DNA of 53,769 nt from Lachnospiraceae bacterium (GTDB taxonomy: Bacteria > Bacillota > Clostridia > Lachnospirales > Lachnospiraceae). Location of the stretch: positions 1 to 53,769 of the forward strand of contig JAJQHZ010000076.1 of assembly GCA_021199475.1 (NCBI GenBank), in the 5' to 3' direction. Within the stretch, counting starts at the first letter, position 1, and every line of letters begins with the position of its first letter. Position numbers and translations under genes: made by a program. This document shows, piece by piece, positions 8,448 to 17,404 of the stretch. The notes under the pieces are model-generated. The model saw only the letters and a list, made by a program, of their open reading frames with translations. It was not told where the DNA came from and ran no database searches.

Positions 8448-10973
8448 ATGGGTTTGTACGCGGATGTCATTATTGATATCTCACACAATAAACTGGATCA
8501 GACCTTCCAGTACCGGATTCCGCCCGGGCTGGAGGCGTCTCTGGAGCCGGGGGATGTAGTGGAAATGCCGTTTGGGCGCGGCGACCGGCAGACAAAGGGA
8601 TATGTGCTTCGGATTTCACCGACGCCCGCCTGTGCGCCGGAGAAAATCAAGACGATCGTCCGGCGCGTCAATGAGATTGGAAATGCGCAGTCGAAGCTTA
8701 CGGCCCTGGCGCTCTGGATGCGGGATTATTACGGTTCGACGACGGTGCAGGCCCTGCGCACGGTATTGCCGTTTCGGAGCCGACCTCCGGAAAAAAAGAA
8801 AAAAAGGGTCGTGCTGGTCCCCGGCGCGGAGGAAGCGCGTGAGCAGCTCTCTGAATTCCGTAAAAAGCATCAGACGGCGCGCGCACGGCTTCTGGAGGCG
8901 CTGATAGAGGAGCCGGTATTGCCGCAGGAGGCGGTGACCGGAGCGCTTCGGATCACGCAGCCGGTGCTGCGCACGATGGAGCAGATGGGGATCATCCGCT
9001 GCGAATCGGAGCAGGTTTACCGGACACCGGCGATTCTGGAACAGCTGCGCACGGAGACAATCAGCAGAGGGCAGAAGGAAGCTCAGCTGGAAGAAGAAGC
9101 TGGCAGAGGGAATGCTGGCAGCCGGAGCATAGCGGGAAGTCCGGAGGATAAGGAACATCGTCAGTCAGAGCATGGCTGGTCAGAAAACAGCCGGTCAGAA
9201 CATGACGGTGGGCATTCGGTGACAGGGCTGCCGCTTACGGAGGAACAACAGGCGGCTATTCACGCAATATGTGACAGTTGGGACACGCGTGAAATGGCCG
9301 CAGCAAAGCAATGCGGCGAAAGGACTGCCGAAAATGAACAGATGAACTTCTGCAAAAACACGCCTTCCGGAAATGGTCAGAACGCCTTCCGCAGCAGCGC
9401 AGCGCTCGAAGACTGTCCGGCGAATACCGGGTCTGCCCCGGAATTTCTCCTTTACGGCGTGACGGGGAGCGGAAAGACGGCCGTTTACATGGAGCTGATC
9501 GCGGAGGCTCTGCGGCACGGGCAGCAGGCGATTCTGCTGATTCCGGAAATTTCACTGACGTATCAGAATGTCGTTCGATTTTATCACGCATTCGGGGACC
9601 GGATTTCGATCCTGCACTCGCGGCTTTCGCAGGCGGAGCGCTATGACCAGTTTGAGCGCGCGAAGTCTGGCGATATTGATGTGATGATCGGGCCGCGCTC
9701 CGCGCTGTTTACCCCATTCGAACGGCTGGGACTGATTATTATCGACGAGGAGCATGAGCCCTCTTATAAAAGTGAAACGACACCGCGCTACGATGCCAGA
9801 GAGGTTGCCCGAAAACGGGCGGCGCTGGAGGGAGCGATTCTGGTGCTCGGCTCGGCGACACCCTCGCTGGAATCCTATGACAGGACGACACGGGGAATGA
9901 GTCGGCTGCTGAAGATGGAACACCGTCCCTGCGGTCATGCGCTGCCGACGGTTTCGGTTGTGGATATGCGGAAGGAGCTTCAGGAGGGCAACAGCTCAAT
10001 CTTAAGCCGCTCTCTTCTGGAAAAAATGCGGGAGGTACTCGGACATGGGCAGCAGAGCATGCTGTTCATCAACCGCAGGGGATATGCCGGGTTTGTTTCC
10101 TGCCGCTCATGCGGGCACGTGATGAAATGCCCGCACTGTGATGTTTCCCTCTCCCTGCACCGGGGCGGGCGGCTTGTCTGCCATTATTGCGGGTATACGC
10201 AGCCGGCCGTGAACGAGTGCCCCGTCTGCGGCTCGCAGTTTATCGGTGGGTTTAAGGCCGGTACGCAGCAGATTGAGTCGGTGGTGGCGGCCGCGCTCCC
10301 GGGAGCGCGGATTTTGCGGATGGACGCGGACACCACGAGGGGGAAGGACGGACACGCCGAGATCCTTCGGGCGTTTGGCAGGCAGGAGGCCGACATTCTG
10401 ATTGGCACACAGATGATTGTAAAGGGTCATGATTTTCCGGGAGTCGCGCTGGTCGGCGCGCTTGCGGCGGACTTATCGCTGAATATCAGCGATTTCCGGG
10501 CGGCGGAGCGCACGTATCAGCTCCTGGCGCAGGCTGCGGGCCGGGCCGGACGCGGAAATCTTCCGGGTGAAGTGGTGATACAGACCTATCGGCCGGATCA
10601 TTACGCGATCACCTGTGCGGCGGCGCAGACGTATGAGCCCTTTTTTGAACAGGAAATGGAGTACCGTCGGCTGTCCGGATATCCGCCGGCCGGTTCGCTG
10701 ATGTCTGTGCACTGTTCGGCGGAAAATCAGGAGAGCCTGCAAAAGGCGGTCGGCTATCTGGCCCGTTTTGCGCGGCAGCTGTCGGACAAATGTCAGGCAG
10801 TGATGATGGGACCGACCGACGAGCCGGTCGCGAAAATCAAGGATATGTACCGGATGGTTCTGTACATCCGGCACAGGGACGCAAAGGTCCTGACAATGAT
10901 AAAAAATTATATGGAGCAGTATATTGAAATAAACAGCGGCTTCCATGATATCAGTATAAATTTTGAACGGTGA
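8448..10973 (+). CDS. priA: Primosomal protein N' (replication restart helicase)
   Basis: Superfamily 2 DNA helicase that reloads the replisome at collapsed forks. Visible features are the N-terminal 3'-DNA-binding part (YADVIIDISHNKLD), Walker A GVTGSGKT near residue 337, DEEH near 431, and two zinc-binding cysteine clusters (about 10096-10230: CRSC, CPHC, CHYC, CPVC). ATG 8448 is preferred over upstream GTG 8424 or ATG 8427 because AAGAAGG precedes it and the resulting N-terminus is family-like; this gives 841 residues. Two inserts lie on either side of the start of the helicase domain (about 9085-9225 and 9285-9430). The first contains 15-bp repeats of the form GGTCAGAAAACAGCC. Confidence 0.93.
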   Translation: MGLYADVIIDISHNKLDQTFQYRIPPGLEASLEPGDVVEMPFGRGDRQTKGYVLRISPTPACAPEKIKTIVRRVNEIGNAQSKLTALALWMRDYYGSTTVQALRTVLPFRSRPPEKKKKRVVLVPGAEEAREQLSEFRKKHQTARARLLEALIEEPVLPQEAVTGALRITQPVLRTMEQMGIIRCESEQVYRTPAILEQLRTETISRGQKEAQLEEEAGRGNAGSRSIAGSPEDKEHRQSEHGWSENSRSEHDGGHSVTGLPLTEEQQAAIHAICDSWDTREMAAAKQCGERTAENEQMNFCKNTPSGNGQNAFRSSAALEDCPANTGSAPEFLLYGVTGSGKTAVYMELIAEALRHGQQAILLIPEISLTYQNVVRFYHAFGDRISILHSRLSQAERYDQFERAKSGDIDVMIGPRSALFTPFERLGLIIIDEEHEPSYKSETTPRYDAREVARKRAALEGAILVLGSATPSLESYDRTTRGMSRLLKMEHRPCGHALPTVSVVDMRKELQEGNSSILSRSLLEKMREVLGHGQQSMLFINRRGYAGFVSCRSCGHVMKCPHCDVSLSLHRGGRLVCHYCGYTQPAVNECPVCGSQFIGGFKAGTQQIESVVAAALPGARILRMDADTTRGKDGHAEILRAFGRQEADILIGTQMIVKGHDFPGVALVGALAADLSLNISDFRAAERTYQLLAQAAGRAGRGNLPGEVVIQTYRPDHYAITCAAAQTYEPFFEQEMEYRRLSGYPPAGSLMSVHCSAENQESLQKAVGYLARFARQLSDKCQAVMMGPTDEPVAKIKDMYRMVLYIRHRDAKVLTMIKNYMEQYIEINSGFHDISINFER

Positions 10974-11207
10974 AGTATTTTTATGGAATATATGTTAGAA
11001 TACGATTAAGGGTATATTCAGAAACACAATCAAAAAGCACAATTGAAGAGAAATATTGAAGAACATATTTTAAGAGCTGTTAATGAACACCTTTAAGAAT
11101 GGTTGGAAGCTCAATTCAGAACACATTTTGAGGGCATTAGAAAATACATTAGAAAATAGTCGTATAAGACTGTTTTAGAATTTAATCAGGAAAGGCAGGA
11201 AACAAAC

Positions 11208-11714
11208 ATGGCACTGAGACAAATCAGAATTTACGGAGATGAAAAGCTGAAAAAGGTATGCCGCCCGGTTCAGATGATGACCCCGCGCACGAAAATGCTG
11301 ATCAAAGATATGCTGGATACGATGTATGATTCGAACGGTGTTGGTCTGGCGGCTCCGCAGGTAGGGATCCTCAAGCGGATTGTCGTGATTGATATCGGAG
11401 ACGAGCATGGGGCGTATGTGCTGATCAATCCGGAGATTCTGGAGACCTCCGGGGAGCAGACCGGTCAGGAGGGCTGTCTGAGCCTCCCGGGACAGGCGGG
11501 CATGGTGACGCGTCCGAATTATGTCAAGGTAAAGGCGCTGGATGAGGATATGAATGAAATCGTGGTTGAAGGGGAGGAGCTGCTGGCGCGCGCCATCTGC
11601 CACGAATGCGATCATCTGGAGGGCATTATGTATGTCGAAAAGGTGGAAGGAGACCTGTTTGAGGTGACCGATGAGCCGGAAGAGGAACCGGAAGAAGATG
11701 AGGAAGTCCAGTAA
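11208..11714 (+). CDS. def: Peptide deformylase
   Basis: Removes the formyl group from the N-terminal methionine of nascent proteins. The three signature motifs are present in 168 residues: GVGLAAPQ (from residue 44), EGCLS with metal ligand Cys90, and HECDH with ligands His132 and His136 and catalytic Glu133. The C-terminus is an acidic Glu/Asp tail beyond the core domain. It forms the usual def-fmt pair with the next gene. The 234-bp gap upstream is AT-rich with loosely repeated AAGAACATATTTT-like segments. Confidence 0.95.
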   Translation: MALRQIRIYGDEKLKKVCRPVQMMTPRTKMLIKDMLDTMYDSNGVGLAAPQVGILKRIVVIDIGDEHGAYVLINPEILETSGEQTGQEGCLSLPGQAGMVTRPNYVKVKALDEDMNEIVVEGEELLARAICHECDHLEGIMYVEKVEGDLFEVTDEPEEEPEEDEEVQ

Positions 11715-11836
11715 CAAATCAAGGATCATTCATTTCCGCGAAGCAGTGAACCAGGCAGCGGGACGGGATGGATCGAATGAATCGCTGCAATCATAGTAAA
11801 ATAATATTAGACGAGGCAGAAACAGGAGTGACGGGC

Positions 11837-12787
11837 ATGATCAAAAACGTAGTTTTTATGGGGACGCCGGATTTCGCGGTGGGCACGCTGCAGGCGCTGA
11901 TTGATTCCGGACGGTACCAGGTGCAGGCGGTCTTTTCCCAGCCGGACAAGCCGAAGGGCCGCAGCAGAGCGCTTCAGATGCCCCCGGTGAAAGAGGCGGC
12001 AATCTCTGTCGGGATTCCGGTTTATCAGCCGGTGAAAATCCGGGAGAAGGAATGGATTGATTTACTGAACGAGCTGCGTCCGGACGTGATCGTGGTAGCG
12101 GCATTCGGACAGATCATTCCGCAGGCCATTCTGGATATTCCTGAGTATGGCTGTATCAATGTCCATGCGTCCTTGCTTCCGAAGTATCGCGGAGCGGCTC
12201 CCATCCAGTGGGCAGTGATCAACGGCGAGGAGGAATCCGGTGTGACCACGATGCGCATGGATGCCGGTCTGGATACCGGTGATATGATTTTAAAACGGAT
12301 CGTGCCGCTTGAAAAGGACGAGACGGGCGGAAGCCTGTTTGATAAGCTGAGCGCCGCAGGCGCGTCTCTGCTTCTGGAAACTCTCGAAGCCCTTGAAAAC
12401 GGAACAGCTTCGTATGAAAAGCAGCCTGAGGAAAGTCCGACTCCGTATGCGGCCATGCTGACCAAAGAGGATGGCTGCATCGACTGGAGCATGAGTGCAC
12501 GTGCAATCGAGTGCCGGATCCGGGGGCTGGATCCCTGGCCGGGCGCATGGACCCGATTTCGCGGGAAACTGCTGAAAATCTGGAAGGCGGAGGTTGATTC
12601 TGCCGGGACGGATGCTCCGCGGATGCAGCCTGGCACCATCTGCAAGGTGACCAAAACCTCCCTGTACGTTCAGACCGGTGACGGCGTACTCTCCATTCGG
12701 GAGCTTCAGCCGGAGGGAAAGAAAAGGATGACGGCCGACGCATACCTGCGCGGATATCCGGTAACTGCAGGAGAAGGCTTTTTTTAG
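11837..12787 (+). CDS. fmt: Methionyl-tRNA formyltransferase
   Basis: Formylates initiator Met-tRNA using 10-formyl-tetrahydrofolate. The protein is 316 residues with the N-terminal formyltransferase fold and catalytic Asn108, His110 and Asp146 (INVHASLLPKYRG; MDAGLDTGDM), and a C-terminal OB-like domain. ATG 11837 follows CAGGAG; the open frame upstream (from 11768) lacks a family match. An AAGGCTTTT/AAAAGCCTT hairpin overlaps the stop codon but has no clear T-run after it. Confidence 0.95.
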   Translation: MIKNVVFMGTPDFAVGTLQALIDSGRYQVQAVFSQPDKPKGRSRALQMPPVKEAAISVGIPVYQPVKIREKEWIDLLNELRPDVIVVAAFGQIIPQAILDIPEYGCINVHASLLPKYRGAAPIQWAVINGEEESGVTTMRMDAGLDTGDMILKRIVPLEKDETGGSLFDKLSAAGASLLLETLEALENGTASYEKQPEESPTPYAAMLTKEDGCIDWSMSARAIECRIRGLDPWPGAWTRFRGKLLKIWKAEVDSAGTDAPRMQPGTICKVTKTSLYVQTGDGVLSIRELQPEGKKRMTADAYLRGYPVTAGEGFF

Positions 12788-12892
12788 AAAAGCCTTAAGA
12801 TATTGCGGCGTCCAGGACGCTTTACGGAGTCGTTTTTTTATGGTAAAGTGACAGATGACAGTGGTTTGCAGAATTTTCAGGAGGTGTGTTCC

Positions 12893-13591
12893 ATGTACTA
12901 TGGCTATTACGCGTTTGACTGGACCTATTTGCTGGTAATCATTGGGCTGGTGCTTTCTCTTGCGGCGTCCGCCCATGTGAAAAATACATTCCGAAAATAT
13001 AACCGTGTGCGCAGTATGTGCGGGATGACCGGCGCGATGGCAGCGCAGAGGGTGCTGCAGAGCGCGGGCATTTATGATGTGGCGATTGAGCGGATATCCG
13101 GGGAGCTGACTGATCATTACGATCCGCGCACGAAGACGCTGCGTCTGTCAAACAGCACCTACGCGTCGAACTCGGTCGCGGCGGTTTGTGTGGCGGCGCA
13201 TGAGTGCGGGCATGCCGTGCAGGATCAGGTGAACTACGCGCCGCTTGGCTTTCGCAGCTCGCTGGTGCCGATTGCGAATTTTGGCTCTTCCCTTGGATGG
13301 CCGGTTTTCCTGTTTGGCTGGATTTTTTCTCTTCAGCCGCTGATCACGGCCGGTATCGTGCTGTTTACGCTGGCGGTGCTGTTCCAGCTGGTGACGCTGC
13401 CGGTAGAGTTCAATGCTTCCTCGCGTGCGCTGCGGATTCTGGAGGATACCCATATTCTGGGTGAACAGGAGCTTGGGATTGGAAGGAGAGTACTTGGTGC
13501 GGCGGCGCTGACCTATGTGGCGTCTCTGGCGTCTTCGGTGCTGCAGCTGCTGCGCCTGGTGCTGCTTTCGCAGGGCAGGAGGAGAAGATGA
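12893..13591 (+). CDS. Neutral zinc membrane metallopeptidase (YugP-like)
   Basis: Predicted membrane-bound zinc peptidase of the YugP family (Zn_peptidase_2), 232 residues. HECGH at residues 103-107 is the zinc/catalytic motif. There is one N-terminal membrane segment (about 12-27) and two or three more after the motif. The start follows CAGGAGG with ideal spacing. Its stop overlaps the start of rsmB by four bases (ATGA), so the two are co-translated. The substrate is not known for the family. Confidence 0.85.
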   Translation: MYYGYYAFDWTYLLVIIGLVLSLAASAHVKNTFRKYNRVRSMCGMTGAMAAQRVLQSAGIYDVAIERISGELTDHYDPRTKTLRLSNSTYASNSVAAVCVAAHECGHAVQDQVNYAPLGFRSSLVPIANFGSSLGWPVFLFGWIFSLQPLITAGIVLFTLAVLFQLVTLPVEFNASSRALRILEDTHILGEQELGIGRRVLGAAALTYVASLASSVLQLLRLVLLSQGRRRR

Positions 13592-14940
13592 CAAAACCGG
13601 TGAATTTGCGGGAGATTTCTCTCGGCGTAATGATGGAGATTACAGAAGAAGAAGCATACAGCCATGTGGTCCTGCGGGAAACGCTGGAGAAATATCAGTA
13701 TCTGGAGAAGCGGGATCGGGCATTTATTTCACGGCTGGTCGAGGGCACACTGGAGCACATGATCCAGATTGATTATATCATCGAGCAGTTTTCCAATGTG
13801 CCGGTGTACAATATGAAGCCGCTGATCCGCAACCTGCTGCGCATTTCCGTGTATCAGCTGAAATATATGGACAGCGTGCCGGATTCGGCGGTCTGCAATG
13901 AGGCGGTGAAGCTGGCGCAGAAAAAGGGCTTTTACAATCTGAAGGGATTTGTCAACGGGGTACTGCGCAATACGGCGCGGAGGCTTTCGCAGGTCCGTTA
14001 CCCGGATCCGGAGGAGGAGCCGCTGCACTATCTTTCGGTGAAGTATTCGTTTCCCATCTGGATGATCAATAAATGGGTGGAGCAGTTCGGCTATGAGATG
14101 ACGGAGCGCATCTGCCGGGATTCACACATGGGCAGGGGCACCGTGGTGCGCTGCAATCTGGCGAAGGCGTCCGTGGAGGAGATCATGCAGGATCTCGTCT
14201 CTCAGGGAATCAGTGTGAGACGGCACCCGTATCTGGATTACGCGCTGGAAATCGCGAATTACAATTTTATTGGTTCGGTGTCGGCTTTCCGCAAGGGCTG
14301 GATTCAGGTGCAGGATATCAGCTCGATGCTGGTATCCGAGATTGCCGCTCCGAACTGGGGAGATTACTGCATCGACGTCTGTGCGGCGCCGGGCGGCAAG
14401 AGTCTGCACATCGCGGAGAAGCTGATGGGCAGCGGCTATGTCGAGGCGCGTGACATTTCCGAGCGCAAGGTGCGCATGATGCAGGAAAATATTGAGCGAA
14501 CCGGAGCGATTAATATCCGCGCGATGCGGATGGACGCGACGGTGCTGGATGAGGAATCCAGAGGCAGAGCTGATATTGTGCTGGCGGATGTCCCCTGCTC
14601 CGGCTTCGGCGTCATCCGGAAAAAGCAGGATATTAAGTACAAAATGTCGGAAAAGCAGCAGCAGGATATCATCCGGCTGCAGCGGCGGATTCTTGTAAAT
14701 GTGCAGGAATATGTCCGGCCGGGCGGAACGCTCGTTTACAGCACCTGCACCATCGGGGCGGATGAGAATCAGTGCAACATCAAATGGTTTCTGGAGAATT
14801 TCCCGTTCCGGCTCGAAAGCATTGATCCGTATATCTGCGACGCTCTGAAAAGCCGGACGACAGCGGGAGGATACATCCAGCTGCTGCCAGGCGTACATCA
14901 GTCAGACGGTTTCTTTATTGCAAGGCTGCGGAAATTATAA
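13588..14940 (+). CDS. rsmB: 16S rRNA m5C967 methyltransferase
   Basis: S-adenosylmethionine-dependent RNA methyltransferase acting on 16S rRNA C967. It has an N-terminal NusB-like RNA-binding domain (about 1-135) and a C-terminal Rossmann domain with CAAPGGKS. The catalytic cysteine pair is Cys337 (DVPCSG) and Cys387 (YSTCT), spaced exactly as in E. coli RsmB. Length 450 residues. It is translationally coupled to the zinc peptidase upstream. Confidence 0.93.
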   Translation: MTKPVNLREISLGVMMEITEEEAYSHVVLRETLEKYQYLEKRDRAFISRLVEGTLEHMIQIDYIIEQFSNVPVYNMKPLIRNLLRISVYQLKYMDSVPDSAVCNEAVKLAQKKGFYNLKGFVNGVLRNTARRLSQVRYPDPEEEPLHYLSVKYSFPIWMINKWVEQFGYEMTERICRDSHMGRGTVVRCNLAKASVEEIMQDLVSQGISVRRHPYLDYALEIANYNFIGSVSAFRKGWIQVQDISSMLVSEIAAPNWGDYCIDVCAAPGGKSLHIAEKLMGSGYVEARDISERKVRMMQENIERTGAINIRAMRMDATVLDEESRGRADIVLADVPCSGFGVIRKKQDIKYKMSEKQQQDIIRLQRRILVNVQEYVRPGGTLVYSTCTIGADENQCNIKWFLENFPFRLESIDPYICDALKSRTTAGGYIQLLPGVHQSDGFFIARLRKL

Positions 14941-15035
14941 GCCGGACTGCGTCGGGGATTTTTGCATCGCGCCGCTGGCGCAAACAGATAAACGGAATGC
15001 ATATAGAATTACAGAATTACGATACGGGCTGTTTA

Positions 15036-15172
15036 GGCTGAGATATCATAGATGACAAAACAGGAGCACGTTCGGGCTGAGATGCCATAGATGACAGAGC
15101 AGCAGCACGGTTGAGCTGAGAATCATAGATGACAAAACAGGAGCACAATCGGGCTGAGATGTCATAGATGAC
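15036..15172. repeat. Four tandem ~39-bp copies before rlmN
   Basis: Units start at 15036, 15075, 15114 and 15152, with core GCTGAGATATCATAGATGAC and a variable CAGGAGCAC tail. They fill the rsmB-rlmN gap and end just before the rlmN ribosome site. Confidence 0.85.
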
Positions 15173-15210
15173 GGATCCGGAGGGAATAACGAGTGGGAGA
15201 TGGCTGTACA

Positions 15211-16299
15211 ATGAAGGAGATCAATTTCATATCGTCTGACATTAAGTCCTTTACGCTCGAAGAGCTGACGGAGGAAGTGGTTTCACTTGGCGAGAAGCCG
15301 TACCGGGCGAAGCAGCTGTATCAGTGGATGCATCAGAAGCTGGCGCGCAGCTATGATGAGATGACGAACCTGCCGAAGGCGTTCCGGGAAACGCTGCGGG
15401 AGCATTACGAATACACCTCCCTTTTGCCCGTAGAACGGCGGGTTTCAAAGATAGACGGAACGGAAAAATATCTCTTTGGTCTGAACGACGGCAACGTCAT
15501 CGAGAGCGTCCTGATGCGCTACCGTTTTGGGAATTCCGTCTGCATCTCCTCGCAGGTCGGCTGCCGCATGGGCTGCCGGTTCTGCGCATCGACCATCGGA
15601 GGACTTACGAGAAATTTATCCCCGTCTGAGATGCTTGACCAGGTGTACAGCATTCAGCGGATGACCGGAGAGCGCGTCTCTCATCTGGTCGTCATGGGCA
15701 CCGGGGAGCCGCTCGACAATTATGACAGCCTGCTTCGCTTCCTGCGGCTTTTGTCGGATGAAAACGGGCTGAACATCAGCCAGCGGAATATCACAGTTTC
15801 GACCTGCGGTCTGGTCGAAAACATCCGGAAACTGGCAGAAGAAAAGCTGCAGATTACACTTGCACTTTCTCTGCACGCATCTTCACAGGAGAAACGCAAA
15901 GAGCTGATGCCGGTCGCTTACCGGTATGAGCTGGCGGATGTGCTGGATGCCTGCCGTTATTATTTTGAACAGACCGGCCGCAGAATGACGTTTGAGTACA
16001 GTCTGGTAGGCGGTGTGAACGATTCGCAGGAGGACGCCGAACGGCTGGCGGGGCTTTTGAAGGGGATGAACTGCCATATCAACCTGATTCCGGTCAACCC
16101 GATCCGGGAGCGGGATTTTGTGCAGTCGGACCGGCAGGTGATAGAAGCGTTTAAAAATAAGCTTGAAAAATACGGAATTAATGTTACTATTAGAAGAGAG
16201 ATGGGCCGCGACATTGCGGGTGCCTGCGGTCAGCTGCGGAAGGGATACCTGTCGCGGACGAAGGATCCCGCGCAGGAGACATCGGATGGCTCCGCGTGA
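15211..16299 (+). CDS. rlmN: Dual-specificity rRNA/tRNA adenine-C2 methyltransferase
   Basis: Radical-SAM enzyme methylating C2 of A2503 in 23S rRNA and A37 in tRNA. The iron-sulfur motif is Cys118-x3-Cys122-x2-Cys125 (GCRMGCRFCAS), and the methyl-carrying cysteine is Cys339 (AGACGQL). Length is 362 residues from ATG 15211. A GTG at 15193 is also in frame but gives a non-conserved extension. It sits ahead of prpC-prkC-rsgA, a common Firmicutes order. Confidence 0.94.
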   Translation: MKEINFISSDIKSFTLEELTEEVVSLGEKPYRAKQLYQWMHQKLARSYDEMTNLPKAFRETLREHYEYTSLLPVERRVSKIDGTEKYLFGLNDGNVIESVLMRYRFGNSVCISSQVGCRMGCRFCASTIGGLTRNLSPSEMLDQVYSIQRMTGERVSHLVVMGTGEPLDNYDSLLRFLRLLSDENGLNISQRNITVSTCGLVENIRKLAEEKLQITLALSLHASSQEKRKELMPVAYRYELADVLDACRYYFEQTGRRMTFEYSLVGGVNDSQEDAERLAGLLKGMNCHINLIPVNPIRERDFVQSDRQVIEAFKNKLEKYGINVTIRREMGRDIAGACGQLRKGYLSRTKDPAQETSDGSA

Positions 16300-16321
16300 C
16301 AGACGACAGGAAACTCAAATA

Positions 16322-16609
16322 TGTCCCGCAGAAAAGGCGATACCATACAGAAATATATTTTGCAGAAAAGGCGATACCATACGGAGACACACCCCGCACA
16401 AAAGGCGATACCATAGGGAGGTGTGTCCTACATAAAATACGGTACAGAGCAGGAACAGGTTCTGTGTAAAAGACGATACAGAACAGGAAATGTCCCGCAT
16501 ATAATAATACAATGCGGGACAGGAGTTGGATAGCCGCGCCATTGGAAATCATGCTGAAGCATGAAGCGCGGCCTGCGTCCCGCATAAAAGGCAATGCGGG
16601 ACAGGAGAG
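16322..16609. repeat. Tandem degenerate repeats and three-hairpin element before prpC
   Basis: The 322-bp gap holds about six ~34-bp units with the core AAAAGGCGATACCAT (16322-16490). A structured element follows: hairpin 1 GTCCCGCAT/ATGCGGGAC (16492-16520), hairpin 2 GCCGCGC/GCGCGGC with inner CATGC-TGAA-GCATG (16533-16572), and hairpin 3 GTCCCGCAT/ATGCGGGAC (16577-16602). It ends at the prpC ribosome site. A second copy lies ahead of mraY. Confidence 0.85.
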
Positions 16610-16621
16610 AGGGTAACCAGC

Positions 16622-17341
16622 ATGAGGATTTACAGCGTCACGGACATTGGCAGGAGGCGGTCCTCCAATCAGGATTTCATTTACGCGTCGGAGCAGCCGG
16701 TGGGCAATCTTCCGAATCTGATGATTGTCGCAGACGGAATGGGTGGACATAATGCAGGCGATCTGGCATCGCGCTATACGGTGGAGTCCATGATTGAATA
16801 TCTGGGTCAGGCGCAGGAGGAGCGCCCGATTCCGCTGCTTTCCGAGTCGATTCATTACGCGAATGACCGCGTCATTGAAAAGGCTGCGACAGACCAGTCG
16901 CTGGAAGGCATGGGTACGACGGTGGTCGCCGCAGTGATCCGGGACGGGTACCTGTATGTGGCCAATGTCGGAGACAGCCGGCTCTACCTGATTGATGAGA
17001 CGATTTCGCAGATTACGAAGGATCATTCGCTGGTTGAGGAGATGATCCGGATGGGCGAGCTGAAGCGCAAGGATGCGCGCACACATCCGGATAAGAATGT
17101 GATTACCAGGGCGATTGGCGTAAAATCTCCGGTGCGGATTGACTTTTTTGACGTGAAGCTGGAGGAGGGCGACCGGATCCTGCTTTGCTCGGACGGCCTG
17201 ACCAATATGGTAGAGGATTCCGGAATCTGGAAGATTGTCCGGAATTCCGATTCACCGAAGGAGGCTGCGCAGCACCTGGTGAATGAGGCGAATAAAAATG
17301 GGGGGAAGGATAATATTTCCGTTGTGCTGGCGGAGGTCTGA
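16622..17341 (+). CDS. prpC: PP2C-family Ser/Thr protein phosphatase
   Basis: Metal-dependent phosphatase expected to reverse phosphorylation by the kinase encoded next. The 239-residue protein has the PP2C acid motifs DGMGGH, GDSRLYL, CSDGLTNMV and GGKDNIS that place the metal ligands. The start follows GAGAGAGG. The gene lies directly downstream of the structured repeat element. Confidence 0.94.
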   Translation: MRIYSVTDIGRRRSSNQDFIYASEQPVGNLPNLMIVADGMGGHNAGDLASRYTVESMIEYLGQAQEERPIPLLSESIHYANDRVIEKAATDQSLEGMGTTVVAAVIRDGYLYVANVGDSRLYLIDETISQITKDHSLVEEMIRMGELKRKDARTHPDKNVITRAIGVKSPVRIDFFDVKLEEGDRILLCSDGLTNMVEDSGIWKIVRNSDSPKEAAQHLVNEANKNGGKDNISVVLAEV

Positions 17342-17404
17342 AAGGGGAACAGACGAAGCAGAATGGGAGACGGAAAGAGATCCATTAGCTGAAGGGGAGA
17401 AATT

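Noticed and set aside
15036-15172. CRISPR array in the rlmN gap
   Set aside because: Copies are directly adjacent with similar sequence throughout the unit and no unique spacers.
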